The notes beneath the pieces are model-generated. The model searched no databases. It worked only from the letters and a program-made list of their open reading frames with translations, and had not been told where the DNA came from. The position numbers and the translations under genes were made by a program. DNA of 64,000 nt, taken from Ferruginibacter sp. (GTDB lineage Bacteria > Bacteroidota > Bacteroidia > Chitinophagales > Chitinophagaceae). Location of the stretch: positions 471,649 to 535,648 of the forward strand of contig JABFRP010000002.1 of NCBI GenBank assembly GCA_013141115.1, in the 5' to 3' direction. Shown here piece by piece: positions 26,127 to 36,078 of this stretch (within the stretch, counting starts at the first letter, position 1; each line of letters opens with the position of its first letter).

Positions 26127-26204
26127 TATGCTTGTTGTTCTAAATTTTATTTTCCATAACTGTCATTCGTCTCTTTCCCAAGTGCTCAGTTTTTACAAAT
26201 TATC

Positions 26205-29200
26205 TTAACTGCAACCCATGCTGTTACCGCAATTCAAACATTTGTAGCAGGTACCACTGCGTACTGTTATGTGTCCGCAAGTGTTACAAGCCGGCGCATC
26301 GCTTTGCATGCTTTTAGCAGCAGCGTTTACGGCATCCATTGGGTTGTGTACTCTTTGTACATGTGCCGTGCGATGCTCTGGTTTTACAGGCTGTGGAGCA
26401 GCACTGCCCATTACCCTTACTTCACTCAACTCCGGTTTACGGTCGCCAATAGTTGGGGTGGTTTCATCCCATGGTTCGTTACCAGTATTCTGTACTTCAG
26501 GTTGTTTATCCAGTACATGAACTAAATCGTTACGGCCTAAATATTCATACGCCAGTGAGCGGAACATAAAGTCGATAATTGAAGTAGTTGATTTAATGTT
26601 CGGATGTTCTACCATACCACTTGGTTCAAAACGGGTAAACACAAATTTTTCTACATACTCTTCTAAAGGCACACCATACTGTAAGCCGATAGAGATGGCG
26701 ATAGCAAAACAGTTGAGCATACTACGCATGGTAGCACCTTCTTTTGCCATATCGATGAAGATCTCTCCTAATGTACCATCATTGTATTCGCCGGTGCGGA
26801 GGAACAATGCCTGACCGTTAATTTTTGCTTTTTGTGTAAAGCCCCTGCGTTTTGCCGGTAATGCCCTACGCTCTACTATCATTGCCAACTGGCGTTTTAA
26901 AGAAGTATCGGCACTGCTTTGTACACGTTTGTTCATTTCATCCAGCAACTCATCAATGGTTAATTTACCCATATCTACCATGCTGGAAATATTAGCGGCT
27001 AATTCTGCTGCTTTATCTTCGGTAATTACATCATCCAATTTTTTCTTCTTGTCGCTTTTGTTGCTTAATGGTTGTGATAATTTAGAACCATCACGGTATA
27101 GGGCACAAGCTTTTAAACCTAACTCCCAGCTCATGCGGTAAGCATCAGCAATTTCCTCTTGTGTTGCTTCGTTAGGCAGGTTAATGGTTTTAGAAATAGC
27201 ACCACTTAAGAAAGGTTGTGCTGCACCCATCATGCGAATGTGTCCATGCGCATGAATATAACGCTGACCAATTTGTCCGCACTTGTTAGCGCAATCAAAT
27301 ACAGAAAGATGTTCGTCTTTTAAATAAGGTGCCCCTTCCACGGTCATTGTACCGCAGATATAAATATTAGCGGCTTCAATTTCTTCATCACTAAAGCCTA
27401 ATGCTTCTAATAAGCTCCAGCCAAAATCGTTGTATTGCTCAGGTTTAAATCCTAAGCGTTGCAAACAATCTTCGCCTAAAGTATATACGTTGAATACAAA
27501 ACCAATTTCAAATGCCGCACCTAAAACTTTATTTACCTTTTCAATATCTTCTGTAGTAAATCCTTTTTCCATCAATGTCTTGGCATTGATAAAAGGTGAA
27601 CTGTTTAATGATGCATGGCCTTTGGCGTAGTTTACAATTTCTTCAATTTCTTTTTCGCTGTATTTTAAATTACGCAATGCAGCAGGTACACTTTGGTTGA
27701 TGATCTTGAAATAACCACCACCACTTAATTTTTTAAATTTCACTAAAGCAAAATCAGGTTCTACACCGGTAGTGTCGCAATCCATTACCAAACCAATAGT
27801 TCCTGTTGGAGCAATTACTGTAGTTTGTGCATTACGGTAACCATATTTTTCCCCCATTTGTACGGCATCATCCCATGCTTTGGTAGCAGCTTTCAATAAA
27901 TAATCCGGACAATATTTTGCCTGTATACCCTGTGGTTTAATTTCAATACCTTCAAATGCATCCTGTGCATCGTATGCAGCCGCACGGTGGTTACGCATTA
28001 CACGTAACATATGCGTTTTGTTTTCTTCGTATTTATCAAATGCACCTAAAAAGCCAGCCATCTCTGCAGAAGTGGAATAAGCAACACCGGTCATAATTGC
28101 GGTAATAGCACCTGCAATTCCTCTTGCTTCTTCACTATCGTAAGCAATACCGCTTACCATTAACATACTACCCAGGTTGGCAAAGCCTAAACCTAATGTT
28201 CGGTAATCGTAACTTAATTGCGCTACTTCTTTACTGGGAAATTGTGCCATCAAAACAGATACTTCCAATACCACTGTCCATAAACGGCAAGTATGTTCAA
28301 AACCTTTTACATCAAAGGTGTTGGTTGACTCTTCAAAGAATTGACGCAGGTTAACACTGGCTAAATTACAAGCCGTGTTATCTAAGAACATGTATTCGCT
28401 ACATGGGTTAGATGCCCGAATAGGTCCGCCTTCTGGGCAGGTATGCCACTCATTAATTGTAGTATCGTATTGCGTTCCGGGATCTGCACAACGCCATGCA
28501 GCGTAATTAATTTTTTCCCATAGTTCTCTTGCTTTTACTTTTCTCATCACACGGCCATCGCTTCTGCCTTTCAATTCCCATTCTCCATCTTCATCTAGCA
28601 CTTTAAAGAAAGAGTTAGGAATACGAACAGAGTTGTTACTGTTTTGTCCGCTAACGGTTCTATAAGCTTCGCCTTCGTAATCGTTACTATAACCAGCAGC
28701 AATAAGCGCTGCCACTTTATCTTCTTCTTTTGTTTTCCAGGTTACAAATTCTACAATTTCAGGATGATCAAGATCTAAACAAACCATTTTAGCGGCCCTT
28801 CTTGTAGTACCACCGCTTTTAATAGCACCTGCGGCCCTGTCGCCAATTTTTAAGAAACTCATCAAACCACTTGATGTACCACCACCACTTAATTTTTCGC
28901 CTTCGCCGCGAATGCTGCTAAAGTTGGTGCCCACACCACTGCCATATTTAAAGATCCTGGCTTCACGTACCCAAAGATCCATGATACCGCCTTCGTTCAC
29001 TAAATCATCATTCACACTTAAGATAAAACATGCATGTGGCTGAGGACGTTCGTAAGCATTGGCCGATTTTTTTAACTGGCCATCAATAGCATCAACATAA
29101 TAATGCCCTTGCGGTTTGCCGGTAATACCATACACTTCGTGTAGGCCAGTGTTAAACCATTGCGGACTGTTAGGTACGCAGGCCTGGTTTAAAATAGAAT

Positions 29201-29573
29201 ACACTAATTCGTCGTAAAAAATTTCTGCATCTTTGGGGGTTGCAAAATAATTATATCTTTCGCCCCACACACGCCAGCAATGTGCCATGCGGTGAGCCAC
29301 TTGTTTAACTGTTGTTTCTCTTCCGGTGGTACCATCTGCCTGTGGTACACCTGCTTTTCTAAAATATTTTTGTGCTAAAATATCGGTAGCTATCTGGCTC
29401 CACTGTTTCGGTACCTCCACGTTGTCCATTTGAAATACTACTTCGCCTGTTGGATTTTTAATTACAGAGGTACGGTAATCATATTCAAACATATCGAACG
29501 GGCTCACCCCTTCCTTGGTAAACTGGCGACTGAACTGCAGCGCCTTGCTTGTGGTTTTTTTGGTTGACGGCAT
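26205..29573 (-). CDS. nrdJ: Class II (adenosylcobalamin-dependent) ribonucleotide reductase
   Basis: An enzyme of about 1122 residues that reduces ribonucleotides to deoxyribonucleotides using coenzyme B12. The start at 29573 (MPSTKKTTSKALQFSRQFTKEG) is preferred over the open frame 23 codons upstream because it fits the family. Motifs include FKYGSGVGTNFS, NPCSEYMFLDNTACNLASVNL (active-site Cys and radical-site region), APTGTIGLVMDCDTTGVEPDF, and a C-terminal zinc-ribbon/redox tail CNTCGH ... CYKCLNCG. Vitamin B12-dependent NrdJ of this length is usual in Bacteroidota. No B12 riboswitch signature was found in its 351-base upstream region (to 29924), which otherwise holds no gene. Confidence 0.95.
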   Translation of the reverse strand: MPSTKKTTSKALQFSRQFTKEGVSPFDMFEYDYRTSVIKNPTGEVVFQMDNVEVPKQWSQIATDILAQKYFRKAGVPQADGTTGRETTVKQVAHRMAHCWRVWGERYNYFATPKDAEIFYDELVYSILNQACVPNSPQWFNTGLHEVYGITGKPQGHYYVDAIDGQLKKSANAYERPQPHACFILSVNDDLVNEGGIMDLWVREARIFKYGSGVGTNFSSIRGEGEKLSGGGTSSGLMSFLKIGDRAAGAIKSGGTTRRAAKMVCLDLDHPEIVEFVTWKTKEEDKVAALIAAGYSNDYEGEAYRTVSGQNSNNSVRIPNSFFKVLDEDGEWELKGRSDGRVMRKVKARELWEKINYAAWRCADPGTQYDTTINEWHTCPEGGPIRASNPCSEYMFLDNTACNLASVNLRQFFEESTNTFDVKGFEHTCRLWTVVLEVSVLMAQFPSKEVAQLSYDYRTLGLGFANLGSMLMVSGIAYDSEEARGIAGAITAIMTGVAYSTSAEMAGFLGAFDKYEENKTHMLRVMRNHRAAAYDAQDAFEGIEIKPQGIQAKYCPDYLLKAATKAWDDAVQMGEKYGYRNAQTTVIAPTGTIGLVMDCDTTGVEPDFALVKFKKLSGGGYFKIINQSVPAALRNLKYSEKEIEEIVNYAKGHASLNSSPFINAKTLMEKGFTTEDIEKVNKVLGAAFEIGFVFNVYTLGEDCLQRLGFKPEQYNDFGWSLLEALGFSDEEIEAANIYICGTMTVEGAPYLKDEHLSVFDCANKCGQIGQRYIHAHGHIRMMGAAQPFLSGAISKTINLPNEATQEEIADAYRMSWELGLKACALYRDGSKLSQPLSNKSDKKKKLDDVITEDKAAELAANISSMVDMGKLTIDELLDEMNKRVQSSADTSLKRQLAMIVERRALPAKRRGFTQKAKINGQALFLRTGEYNDGTLGEIFIDMAKEGATMRSMLNCFAIAISIGLQYGVPLEEYVEKFVFTRFEPSGMVEHPNIKSTTSIIDFMFRSLAYEYLGRNDLVHVLDKQPEVQNTGNEPWDETTPTIGDRKPELSEVRVMGSAAPQPVKPEHRTAHVQRVHNPMDAVNAAAKSMQSDAPACNTCGHITVRSGTCYKCLNCGNSMGCS

Positions 29574-29924
29574 ATATACAAGTGCTTTATGGTGGGTTAT
29601 GTAATTATTAAGCAAACGAAAATATTTGTTGTTATCCAACAATCAAACTTTTTAATATTAACACTTGTGCATAAAATTGGTGGATAATTTTACAGATGCA
29701 ACCCTGTATTGGTTTTGGGCACTTTTCCCCAAGTTTTTAAAAAAATGTTCGTTTAAAATGTTGTTTTTCAGCAAAATTTCTTTGGGCTGATTTTTAGGGC
29801 ATTTGGGGCTTTTAACTAAAAATACAAAGTAGTTATTTCGATATTCGGGGTTTTATTCCGGTTTATTTTTTAAAATATTTTTAGATAGTAAGAATTAAGC
29901 TATTTCTTTGGCAAAATATTTGGT

Positions 29925-30821
29925 ATGACAACAAAAAAAATATACAGTGCCGTTGCTGCTGTTTTTGCTGTAACCTATGCCTATAATTTATTTTGGTTTT
30001 TTAAATCGCTGATAGAGTTTAGCAACTATGGTTTTCAATTTTCTTTTTTTATAAGATATATCCCCACTTTTGCAGGCATCACCGGGTTAATAATTTTTGC
30101 TTCTTCTCAATTTAAACGCAGCAATTTATTAAGGATAATGATGTGCCTGGAAGTAATGTCTTTTCCCTTCCTGTTATTCTGGTACTATCAATTTTTTACA
30201 AAAACTTATGGGCCGTTTGATCAGCCACCACAATTAAACTGGACCTTTTATGTTGGCGTTGCAATAAACATCGCTTTATTCCTGAGCAGCATTATTGGTT
30301 TGCGCATGTTATCATTTAACAAAACAGCCAACCTGGTTTATATAGAATATGGTAATGAGCGTACCGCCCAATTTTCTCCTGCCCCTGCAGGATTACGTTT
30401 TGCCAATCGCCTGGTTGATGCTGTAGTGATCGTTTATATTTTGCTGACTAACTTAGCGTCCTTTCAGGCTTTTGAAAGAATGTATGACGATATGGAACCT
30501 GCAGTTTTTTTTATTCTTGAAATCCCTTTTTTATTTTTTTATTACATCATACTGGAAGGGATATTTAACACTACTGCCGGTAAATGTGCCACAGGTACTA
30601 CCATTGTAAATGCATCTGGAGAGCGGCCCAACTTTGGGCAAATTTTAGGAAGAACTTTTTGCCGCTTAATTCCGTTTGAACCTTTTAGTTTTTTTGGTGC
30701 CGAAGCCAGAGGCTGGCACGACTCTATACCTAATACTTATGTGGTAGAAAGTATTAACAAAGAAGACCTGGAGATGAATGAATTTACATTAGATGCAGAA
30801 CTGGAAAACGTTTTATTATGA
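29925..30821 (+). CDS. RDD-family membrane protein
   Basis: A 298-residue membrane protein. Four hydrophobic segments (about residues 8-25, 40-60, 72-92, 105-125) are followed by an RDD domain: PAPAGLRFANRLVDAVVIVYIL (the R...D pattern that names the family), a helix pair FFILEIPFLFFYYIILEGIF, then NTTAGKCATGTTIVNASGE and GRTFCRLIPFEPFSFFG...GWHDSIPNTYVV. RDD proteins are proposed transport or membrane-scaffold proteins. The stop overlaps the dtd start by four bases (ATGA), so the two are coupled. Confidence 0.88.
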   Translation: MTTKKIYSAVAAVFAVTYAYNLFWFFKSLIEFSNYGFQFSFFIRYIPTFAGITGLIIFASSQFKRSNLLRIMMCLEVMSFPFLLFWYYQFFTKTYGPFDQPPQLNWTFYVGVAINIALFLSSIIGLRMLSFNKTANLVYIEYGNERTAQFSPAPAGLRFANRLVDAVVIVYILLTNLASFQAFERMYDDMEPAVFFILEIPFLFFYYIILEGIFNTTAGKCATGTTIVNASGERPNFGQILGRTFCRLIPFEPFSFFGAEARGWHDSIPNTYVVESINKEDLEMNEFTLDAELENVLL

Positions 30822-31270
30822 GAGCTGTTATACAAAGAGTAACCCATGCCAGCGTAACCATAGATGGCACAATTAAATCTGCTATTCAACAGGGCCTATT
30901 AGTTTTAATTGGCATTGAAGATGCCGATGCAACTGAAGACGTTGAATGGCTAAGCAATAAAATAGTTAACCTGCGCATTTTTGATGATGAAAATAAAGTG
31001 CCGAATATTGCTGTAAAAGATACTGATGGCGACATTTTATTGGTGAGCCAGTTTACTTTACATGCTGCCACAAAAAAAGGCAACCGGCCTTCTTATATTA
31101 AAGCCAGCAAACCAGACATTGCTATACCGATGTATGAGCAAATGATTGTGCAACTGGAAAATGATTTAGGAAAAAAAATTTTTACCGGAGCGTTTGGAGC
31201 AGATATGAAAGTAGCGCTGTTGAATGACGGGCCGGTGACGATTTGGATAGATACAAAAAATAGAGAGTAA
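30818..31270 (+). CDS. dtd: D-aminoacyl-tRNA deacylase
   Basis: A 150-residue enzyme that removes D-amino acids (and glycine from tRNA-Ala) from charged tRNA. MRAVIQRVTHASVTIDG at the start, the catalytic SQFTLHAATKKGNRP motif and the NDGPVTIWID (Gly-cisPro) segment identify the DTD fold. Length is standard. The ATG overlaps the RDD gene stop. Confidence 0.95.
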   Translation: MRAVIQRVTHASVTIDGTIKSAIQQGLLVLIGIEDADATEDVEWLSNKIVNLRIFDDENKVPNIAVKDTDGDILLVSQFTLHAATKKGNRPSYIKASKPDIAIPMYEQMIVQLENDLGKKIFTGAFGADMKVALLNDGPVTIWIDTKNRE

Positions 31271-31577
31271 AAAATTGCATACAACTTCAGCCAGGTAATA
31301 TGAAAACTTAATTGCAGCCGATTTTTTCTTTTAAGAGCAAGTCCTCAAAAGTGTGATAACATATAGCAGTACTGGTTTATTTAGGTTAGTTTATAAATTG
31401 AATTACGGTAAAATCTAAATTTTATTGACCGATAATAATATTCGGTTGGCAATTCAAATACTCCGGCATGGCAATAGTTTAAACATAATGAAACCGTGGC
31501 CAATCGAGATGAAATCCGTATTTTTATTTCAATCAGGGCCGGACCAGGGGCAACACTATAAGTTTAATGAGGTTATC

Positions 31578-32900
31578 ATGGAAAGAATGATCTATTTTTT
31601 TTACATCTTTTTTCAGGGCATCATTCTTTTTCAATTTACCGTATTCGTTTATTTGTACTACATCTCAAAAAGACGGGAATTAATTTTTTACAGTGCTTTT
31701 TTATTTTTAATTGCGCTTAATTTTTTTATTGCCGATCCCTCTACATTTGGCTGGGGTGATGATGAGACCGTTTTAAATTCGAATTGGTTTAAACTGGTTA
31801 ATACACCCATTGTAATTGTGGCCAATGTTTTTTATGTACTTTTTTTGATTGAGTTTTATTCTTCAATAACAAAACACAAACTGCTATTTAAGATCCTTAA
31901 CCTGGAATTAAAAGGATTGATACTGGCACTTATTATTTTCTTTACGCTGTTTGCATTTGGTATTACATCAGACCTGCTGTTCAATATTTTAAATTTTATA
32001 GGCATTATTATCGGGGTTTGGCTAATGATCATCATAATAAAAGAAAAGTTGCCCTATACAAAACCGATGGTATTGGGCTTTGCATCAAACCTTATTGGTA
32101 CTTTGCTAACCGTATTTATGTTAATTCTTTTATCCCAGGGCGTAAAACATTTATTAGTATCCGATTACCCCTTTGTATTTGTTAAACTAGGTGTACTGCT
32201 CGAAATACTTTTTTTTAATATTGCCATTTTTAAAAAATGGAACTACCAGGAAAAACAATTAGTACTTCAACAGGCAGAAAAAAAATTAGCCATTGAAAAA
32301 GTGCGCAATCAGATAAGCAGCCAGTTACACGATGATATTGGCAGTACATTAAGCGGTGTATCGATGTACAGCCATTTGGCAAATAGTTTACTGGAGAAAG
32401 GCGACCATGGAGAAGCAAAAAAATCGCTACATATTATACAAAAATCCACCAACGAAATGGTGGAAAAATTAGGCGACCTGGTATGGTCGGTAAATCCAAA
32501 ACAGGATTCGCTGCAACTGCTATTTGAACGCCTGGAACAATATGGGCTTGACATGTGCAGGGCAAAGCATATTGATTTTAAAACAAGCATCTTGATAAGC
32601 CATTTTAATTTACCCGCTGAAAACCGCTACCAGCTTTATCTTTTTTGCAAAGAAGCGATTAACAATGCGGTAAAATACAGTGATGCCAATTTGTTGGAAT
32701 TAACAGTAAAAGAAAACAATCAACTTTTGGAAATTACCATCGGCGATAATGGAAAAGGTTTTGATTTTGAAAGTGTTAAACGGGGCAATGGACTGGATAA
32801 TATGCAAAAAAGAGCAAGTGAACTGGGAGCTGATTTTAATATCCATTCCAAACCAGGGGAAGGTTCCTTAATTTCTTTAAAAGTAAAAATCACCCAATGA
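31578..32900 (+). CDS. Two-component sensor histidine kinase (7TM type)
   Basis: A kinase of about 440 residues from the ATG at 31578. The frame is open back to a TTG at 31425, with other ATGs at 31488 and 31509; 31578 is preferred because it begins directly before the first membrane helix and has GAGG upstream. Seven hydrophobic segments cover the N-terminal half, followed by a coiled helix and a HisKA_3-type kinase: phospho-His in QLHDDIGSTLSGVSMYS, N box EAINNAVKYS, G boxes GDNGKGF and RGNGLDNMQKRA. It has no extracellular sensor domain, so it probably senses the membrane or acts through partners. It is paired with the LuxR-type regulator 41 bases downstream. The 307-base region upstream holds no gene that I can see. 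Confidence 0.9.
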   Translation: MERMIYFFYIFFQGIILFQFTVFVYLYYISKRRELIFYSAFLFLIALNFFIADPSTFGWGDDETVLNSNWFKLVNTPIVIVANVFYVLFLIEFYSSITKHKLLFKILNLELKGLILALIIFFTLFAFGITSDLLFNILNFIGIIIGVWLMIIIIKEKLPYTKPMVLGFASNLIGTLLTVFMLILLSQGVKHLLVSDYPFVFVKLGVLLEILFFNIAIFKKWNYQEKQLVLQQAEKKLAIEKVRNQISSQLHDDIGSTLSGVSMYSHLANSLLEKGDHGEAKKSLHIIQKSTNEMVEKLGDLVWSVNPKQDSLQLLFERLEQYGLDMCRAKHIDFKTSILISHFNLPAENRYQLYLFCKEAINNAVKYSDANLLELTVKENNQLLEITIGDNGKGFDFESVKRGNGLDNMQKRASELGADFNIHSKPGEGSLISLKVKITQ

Positions 32901-32908
32901 GGTATTGC
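32885..32908 (+). promoter_or_regulatory. Candidate regulator operator, copy 1
   Basis: AATCACCCAATGAGGTATT with flanking A's and GC; it spans the kinase stop codon and ends 33 bases before the regulator ATG. Near-identical copies lie at 33597 and 36079. The ACC-N6-GGT core is a short inverted repeat, as expected for a LuxR-type dimer. Confidence 0.5.
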
Positions 32909-32941
32909 AACAACAATTAAAAAGCAGCACCTTTATTAAGT

Positions 32942-33592
32942 ATGATGGAAATAAAAGTGGCCATATTTGAAGATAATAAATTAGTGAGAGATGCACTGGA
33001 AGCTATTTTAAACGGTACACCCGGTTACACTTGTTGCGGTGCATTTGCAGATGGCAACCGCTGGTTGCAGGATATAAAAAGAAGCGAACCTGATGTGGTT
33101 TTAATGGATATAGAAATGCCGGGACTAAATGGTATAGAAGTCACGACACAATTAACAGCAGCTTATCCTGCTATAAAAATATTGATACAAACTGTTTTTA
33201 ACGACAGCGAAAAAATATTTAACGCCCTTTGCGCCGGTGCCAGCGGCTACATACTTAAAAACGATGCGCCAACAAAATATTTAGAAGCTATTAATGAAGT
33301 ATATAACGGTGGCGCCCCTATGAATCCGGTGGTAGCTAAAAAAGTACTTGGGTTTTTCGGCAACAAAAATGTTATTTTAATTACACCTGAAGCTAACGAC
33401 TACCAGCTTAGCCAGCGTGAAAAAGAAATACTGCAGCTTATGGTTGGTGGCGATAATTATAAAACTATTGCCGGCAAAGCTTTTATAAGTTATGAGACGG
33501 TACGTACCCACGTAAAAAATATCTACAAAAAACTACACGTAGCCTGTCGCAGCGAAGCGATTTCCAAGGCCATGCAGCAAGGCATAGCTTAG
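32942..33592 (+). CDS. LuxR/NarL-family response regulator
   Basis: A 216-residue regulator. The receiver domain (residues 5-125) has the phospho-Asp in PDVVLMDIEMPGLNG and the conserved Lys in ASGYILKND. The C-terminal LuxR helix-turn-helix (about 150-213) reads LSQREKEILQLMVGGDNYKTIA and SYETVRTHVKNIYKKLHV. It is the partner of the preceding kinase. A repeated ACCCA-like motif lies just before its start and before two later genes, and I infer that this protein binds it. The start could be either of two adjacent ATGs (32942 or 32945). Confidence 0.93.
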   Translation: MMEIKVAIFEDNKLVRDALEAILNGTPGYTCCGAFADGNRWLQDIKRSEPDVVLMDIEMPGLNGIEVTTQLTAAYPAIKILIQTVFNDSEKIFNALCAGASGYILKNDAPTKYLEAINEVYNGGAPMNPVVAKKVLGFFGNKNVILITPEANDYQLSQREKEILQLMVGGDNYKTIAGKAFISYETVRTHVKNIYKKLHVACRSEAISKAMQQGIA

Positions 33593-33596
33593 TTAC

Positions 33597-33620
33597 AAAA
33601 ATCACCCATTGAGGTATTGC
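33597..33620 (+). promoter_or_regulatory. Candidate regulator operator, copy 2
   Basis: AATCACCCATTGAGGTATT, one base different from copy 1, 45 bases before the lipocalin-like lipoprotein gene. Confidence 0.5.
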
Positions 33621-33665
33621 TTTCAGTTTTAATTTTTCTCAGTTTTATGCTGTAAAATTTAAACG

Positions 33666-34121
33666 ATGAAAATAGTAATTGCATTATTAGTGCTTACAGC
33701 TGTAACCATGCTTGCTTGCAACAGCTCCGAAAAAAGTAAAATTGTTGGCAAATGGACAGTAGATAAAGCTTATGCTCACAGGGATAAATATGCCAATGAA
33801 AAAGAATCAAACAAGATAGATTCACTTTTAAATAAAGAGTTTGCAGGCACTCTGTATGATTTTGCAGCCGATGGTAAAGTAACAATAACTAGTGTTACAG
33901 AAAAAGCACAAGGCACGTGGCAAATGGCCAAAGATGAAAAGAACGGTAATGCCGAACTATCAATGATATTATTAAATGGAACAGGGTGGACAGAACAATG
34001 GATGCCTAGTAATGGAGAAAGTCTTTTTTATATGAAAGGAATTGACAATGCTATTAATGCAAAGCTATTGCCTGCAAAAAACGGCACCACCTTTATTTAT
34101 AGTTTAAGTAAAACTCAATAG
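33666..34121 (+). CDS. Lipocalin-like lipoprotein
   Basis: A 151-residue lipoprotein (MKIVIALLVLTAVTMLACNS; lipobox MLAC, Cys about 18). The mature part has the lipocalin-like opening IVGKWTVDKAY and beta-strand segments (GTLYDFAADGKVTITS, AQGTWQMAKDE, TTFIYSLSK), as in small lipocalin_4/5-type domains of Bacteroidota. Ligand unknown. A candidate operator copy lies immediately upstream, so it is a likely target of the neighbouring two-component system. Confidence 0.7.
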   Translation: MKIVIALLVLTAVTMLACNSSEKSKIVGKWTVDKAYAHRDKYANEKESNKIDSLLNKEFAGTLYDFAADGKVTITSVTEKAQGTWQMAKDEKNGNAELSMILLNGTGWTEQWMPSNGESLFYMKGIDNAINAKLLPAKNGTTFIYSLSKTQ

Positions 34122-34231
34122 GTAAAGTACTTATTGAGTTTAAATATTGCAATAAAAAATAGTACCAGTAATAAAGTAAAAGGCATCTATTAATAGCTAC
34201 GTTAAGAATAAAGTGAATTAAATCGAAACTT

Positions 34232-34735
34232 ATGGTACTGACAATTATAATCTTACTGGTGTTTTTTATTGCTTTTGTATTTGCTAAAATCGCAGATAAA
34301 AAAAGAGAAAAAATTCAGTTTGACATATTGCCAAATGAAAAAATTTTGCAAGTGGAAAATGATGTGACCTTTTTTGGCAGAAATAAGGAATTAAGAAAGC
34401 CCGGGCTTTTGTATTTAACCAATAAGCGACTTGTTTTTTTTCGATACAAATTCGGGTTTTTGCAATTAATTCCTGTAATTGGCAATACACTCACTGCCGT
34501 ATTCCTGGATAAGCAAATATTCTGGGAATTTCCTGTAAATCAAATCATCACTTATCATTTTAAACCTACTGTAATTAAAACCAATAATGGAACCAGGGTT
34601 GGAAGCTTCGGAGAAACAAAATTAATCACCATTAATAAAGAAAACGTTGGTTTTGATATCCCATTAAAATATACTGATTATTCAAAAGCTGATTTATTGG
34701 TGGCATTAGACAGATTATTGCTGATGAAAGACTAA
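34232..34735 (+). CDS. GRAM/PH-like domain membrane protein
   Basis: A 167-residue protein with one N-terminal membrane helix (MVLTIIILLVFFIAFVFA), a basic linker and a single beta-rich domain. ELRKPGLLYLTNKRLVFFRYKFGF matches the opening of GRAM/bacterial PH domains ('G.LYLTnkRLvF'), followed by FWEFPVNQIITYHF and RVGSFGETKLITI. Such domains often bind lipids or proteins at membranes. No partner is evident. It is part of the plus-strand run between the regulator and the paralogous pair. Confidence 0.65.
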   Translation: MVLTIIILLVFFIAFVFAKIADKKREKIQFDILPNEKILQVENDVTFFGRNKELRKPGLLYLTNKRLVFFRYKFGFLQLIPVIGNTLTAVFLDKQIFWEFPVNQIITYHFKPTVIKTNNGTRVGSFGETKLITINKENVGFDIPLKYTDYSKADLLVALDRLLLMKD

Positions 34736-34935
34736 CAAAATGTAAGTGACCCATAAAAGGAGAAATAAGTGTAGTTCAGTAATATATGGTTTAAGCAAAA
34801 GAGAAAAAACTTTGCTATACCAATACCAGAAAGAGAAAAATAATTATTTGCAGGGATAATATGTTGCCGCTTAAAAAACACTAAGCAACCTGCAATTCTA
34901 TATACTCAACATTGATAAATTAAAACTTAACTGCC

Positions 34936-36036
34936 ATGTTTAAATTGTATGTCGCAACTTTTTTAATGCTGCTTAGCCCGGTATTGCTTTCAGCACAATC
35001 GAATCAAACAAAAAAAATTGCAGGCAAAATAATATTTGCCACACAGCCTTTTACTACTGGCAATATAAGCCAGGCTAAGAGCTTTACTAGTGCCGATTTT
35101 ATATACGGACAGTTGGTATGCAATACTGATAAAAAATTCAACGAATTTTTAACGTTCCCTGGCAATAATAAAGACAGTACATACACTAATTGGAATTTGC
35201 ATTACAATCTAGATATTTACCAAAACGGTAATAGAATAGACATGGAATCTGTAGAATGGGACCTGTTTAACGTCAATTGGAATATATCAACCCTGAACCT
35301 GGATGTATTACCTGCACCAAAAAATGCTACAACTGGTATAGCCCCGCCAATGAGTAGTAGTACTAACGATCCATTTCCGCCACCTTTTATTGATAAATTA
35401 AAGAAGGGATTTAGTTTTTCCGAAAATGGGAAATACAAAATATATGTGACAGTGTATGACAAAACAATTGATGCAAGAGGTTATTTAAATCCAGAAAAGG
35501 AATGGCCTAGATTTGAAGGAGAATTTGATTTCACCTATAACATTAATGATAGAGGCAAAATAGAAAATACCTATTGGGCAGTAAGAGATACGCTTAAAAT
35601 ACTATATGCCAAAATTCGCAATGAACAAGAATTAATAAAAATTGCTGCCAAGGCTAAAGCTAAAGCGCAGGCAGATAAAGCCAAGGTAGAAACCATGCAA
35701 ATGCCTGAAAGCTGGACAGCAAAAAGTCAGCCAATTGGGGGTGGATTTACGGTTGAGCAAATCAAAAAATTCTTTTTAAAAGAAACAACCGGAAAAACAA
35801 TTGTAAAAGTGTTTGCAGGTGTTAATGATGGTTGGGTAGTACAAAAAGATAAATATAGAATACCAACACATCAATACCTAGACCAACCAGTGGTAGTATT
35901 TTTTAAAAATACCAATGGGCAATGTGGTTCACATCATATAAGCATAGCACAAAGCTATATTGGCAAAGGCAAATACAATAAACCCGGGCTTGATTTGTAT
36001 GATGAGGAATTGCTGCCTTGCAGTAAAATGAAATAA
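34936..36036 (+). CDS. Secreted 366-aa protein of unknown function
   Basis: A signal peptide (MFKLYVATFLMLLSPVLLSA, cleavage near SAQS) leads a mature protein with two parts. The first (residues 25-220) is beta-rich, with GKIIFATQPF, SADFIYGQLVCN, YNLDIYQNGNRI and GKYKIYVTVYDKTI. After an Ala/Lys helix (KAKAKAQADKAK) the second contains FTVEQIKKFF and ends in GQCGSHHISIAQSYIGKG, a Cys/His-rich tail. I recognise no family. It lies in the two-component-linked locus; the 200-base gap before it shows no operator copy. Confidence 0.65.
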   Translation: MFKLYVATFLMLLSPVLLSAQSNQTKKIAGKIIFATQPFTTGNISQAKSFTSADFIYGQLVCNTDKKFNEFLTFPGNNKDSTYTNWNLHYNLDIYQNGNRIDMESVEWDLFNVNWNISTLNLDVLPAPKNATTGIAPPMSSSTNDPFPPPFIDKLKKGFSFSENGKYKIYVTVYDKTIDARGYLNPEKEWPRFEGEFDFTYNINDRGKIENTYWAVRDTLKILYAKIRNEQELIKIAAKAKAKAQADKAKVETMQMPESWTAKSQPIGGGFTVEQIKKFFLKETTGKTIVKVFAGVNDGWVVQKDKYRIPTHQYLDQPVVVFFKNTNGQCGSHHISIAQSYIGKGKYNKPGLDLYDEELLPCSKMK

Positions 36037-36078
36037 TGTAAAGCACACTGTTGCATAACCGGTATAATATCAGTTAAC

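Noticed and set aside
29574..29924. Cobalamin riboswitch before the B12-dependent ribonucleotide reductase
   Set aside because: The conserved B12-box and the other cobalamin-riboswitch core sequences were not found on either strand of this spacer.
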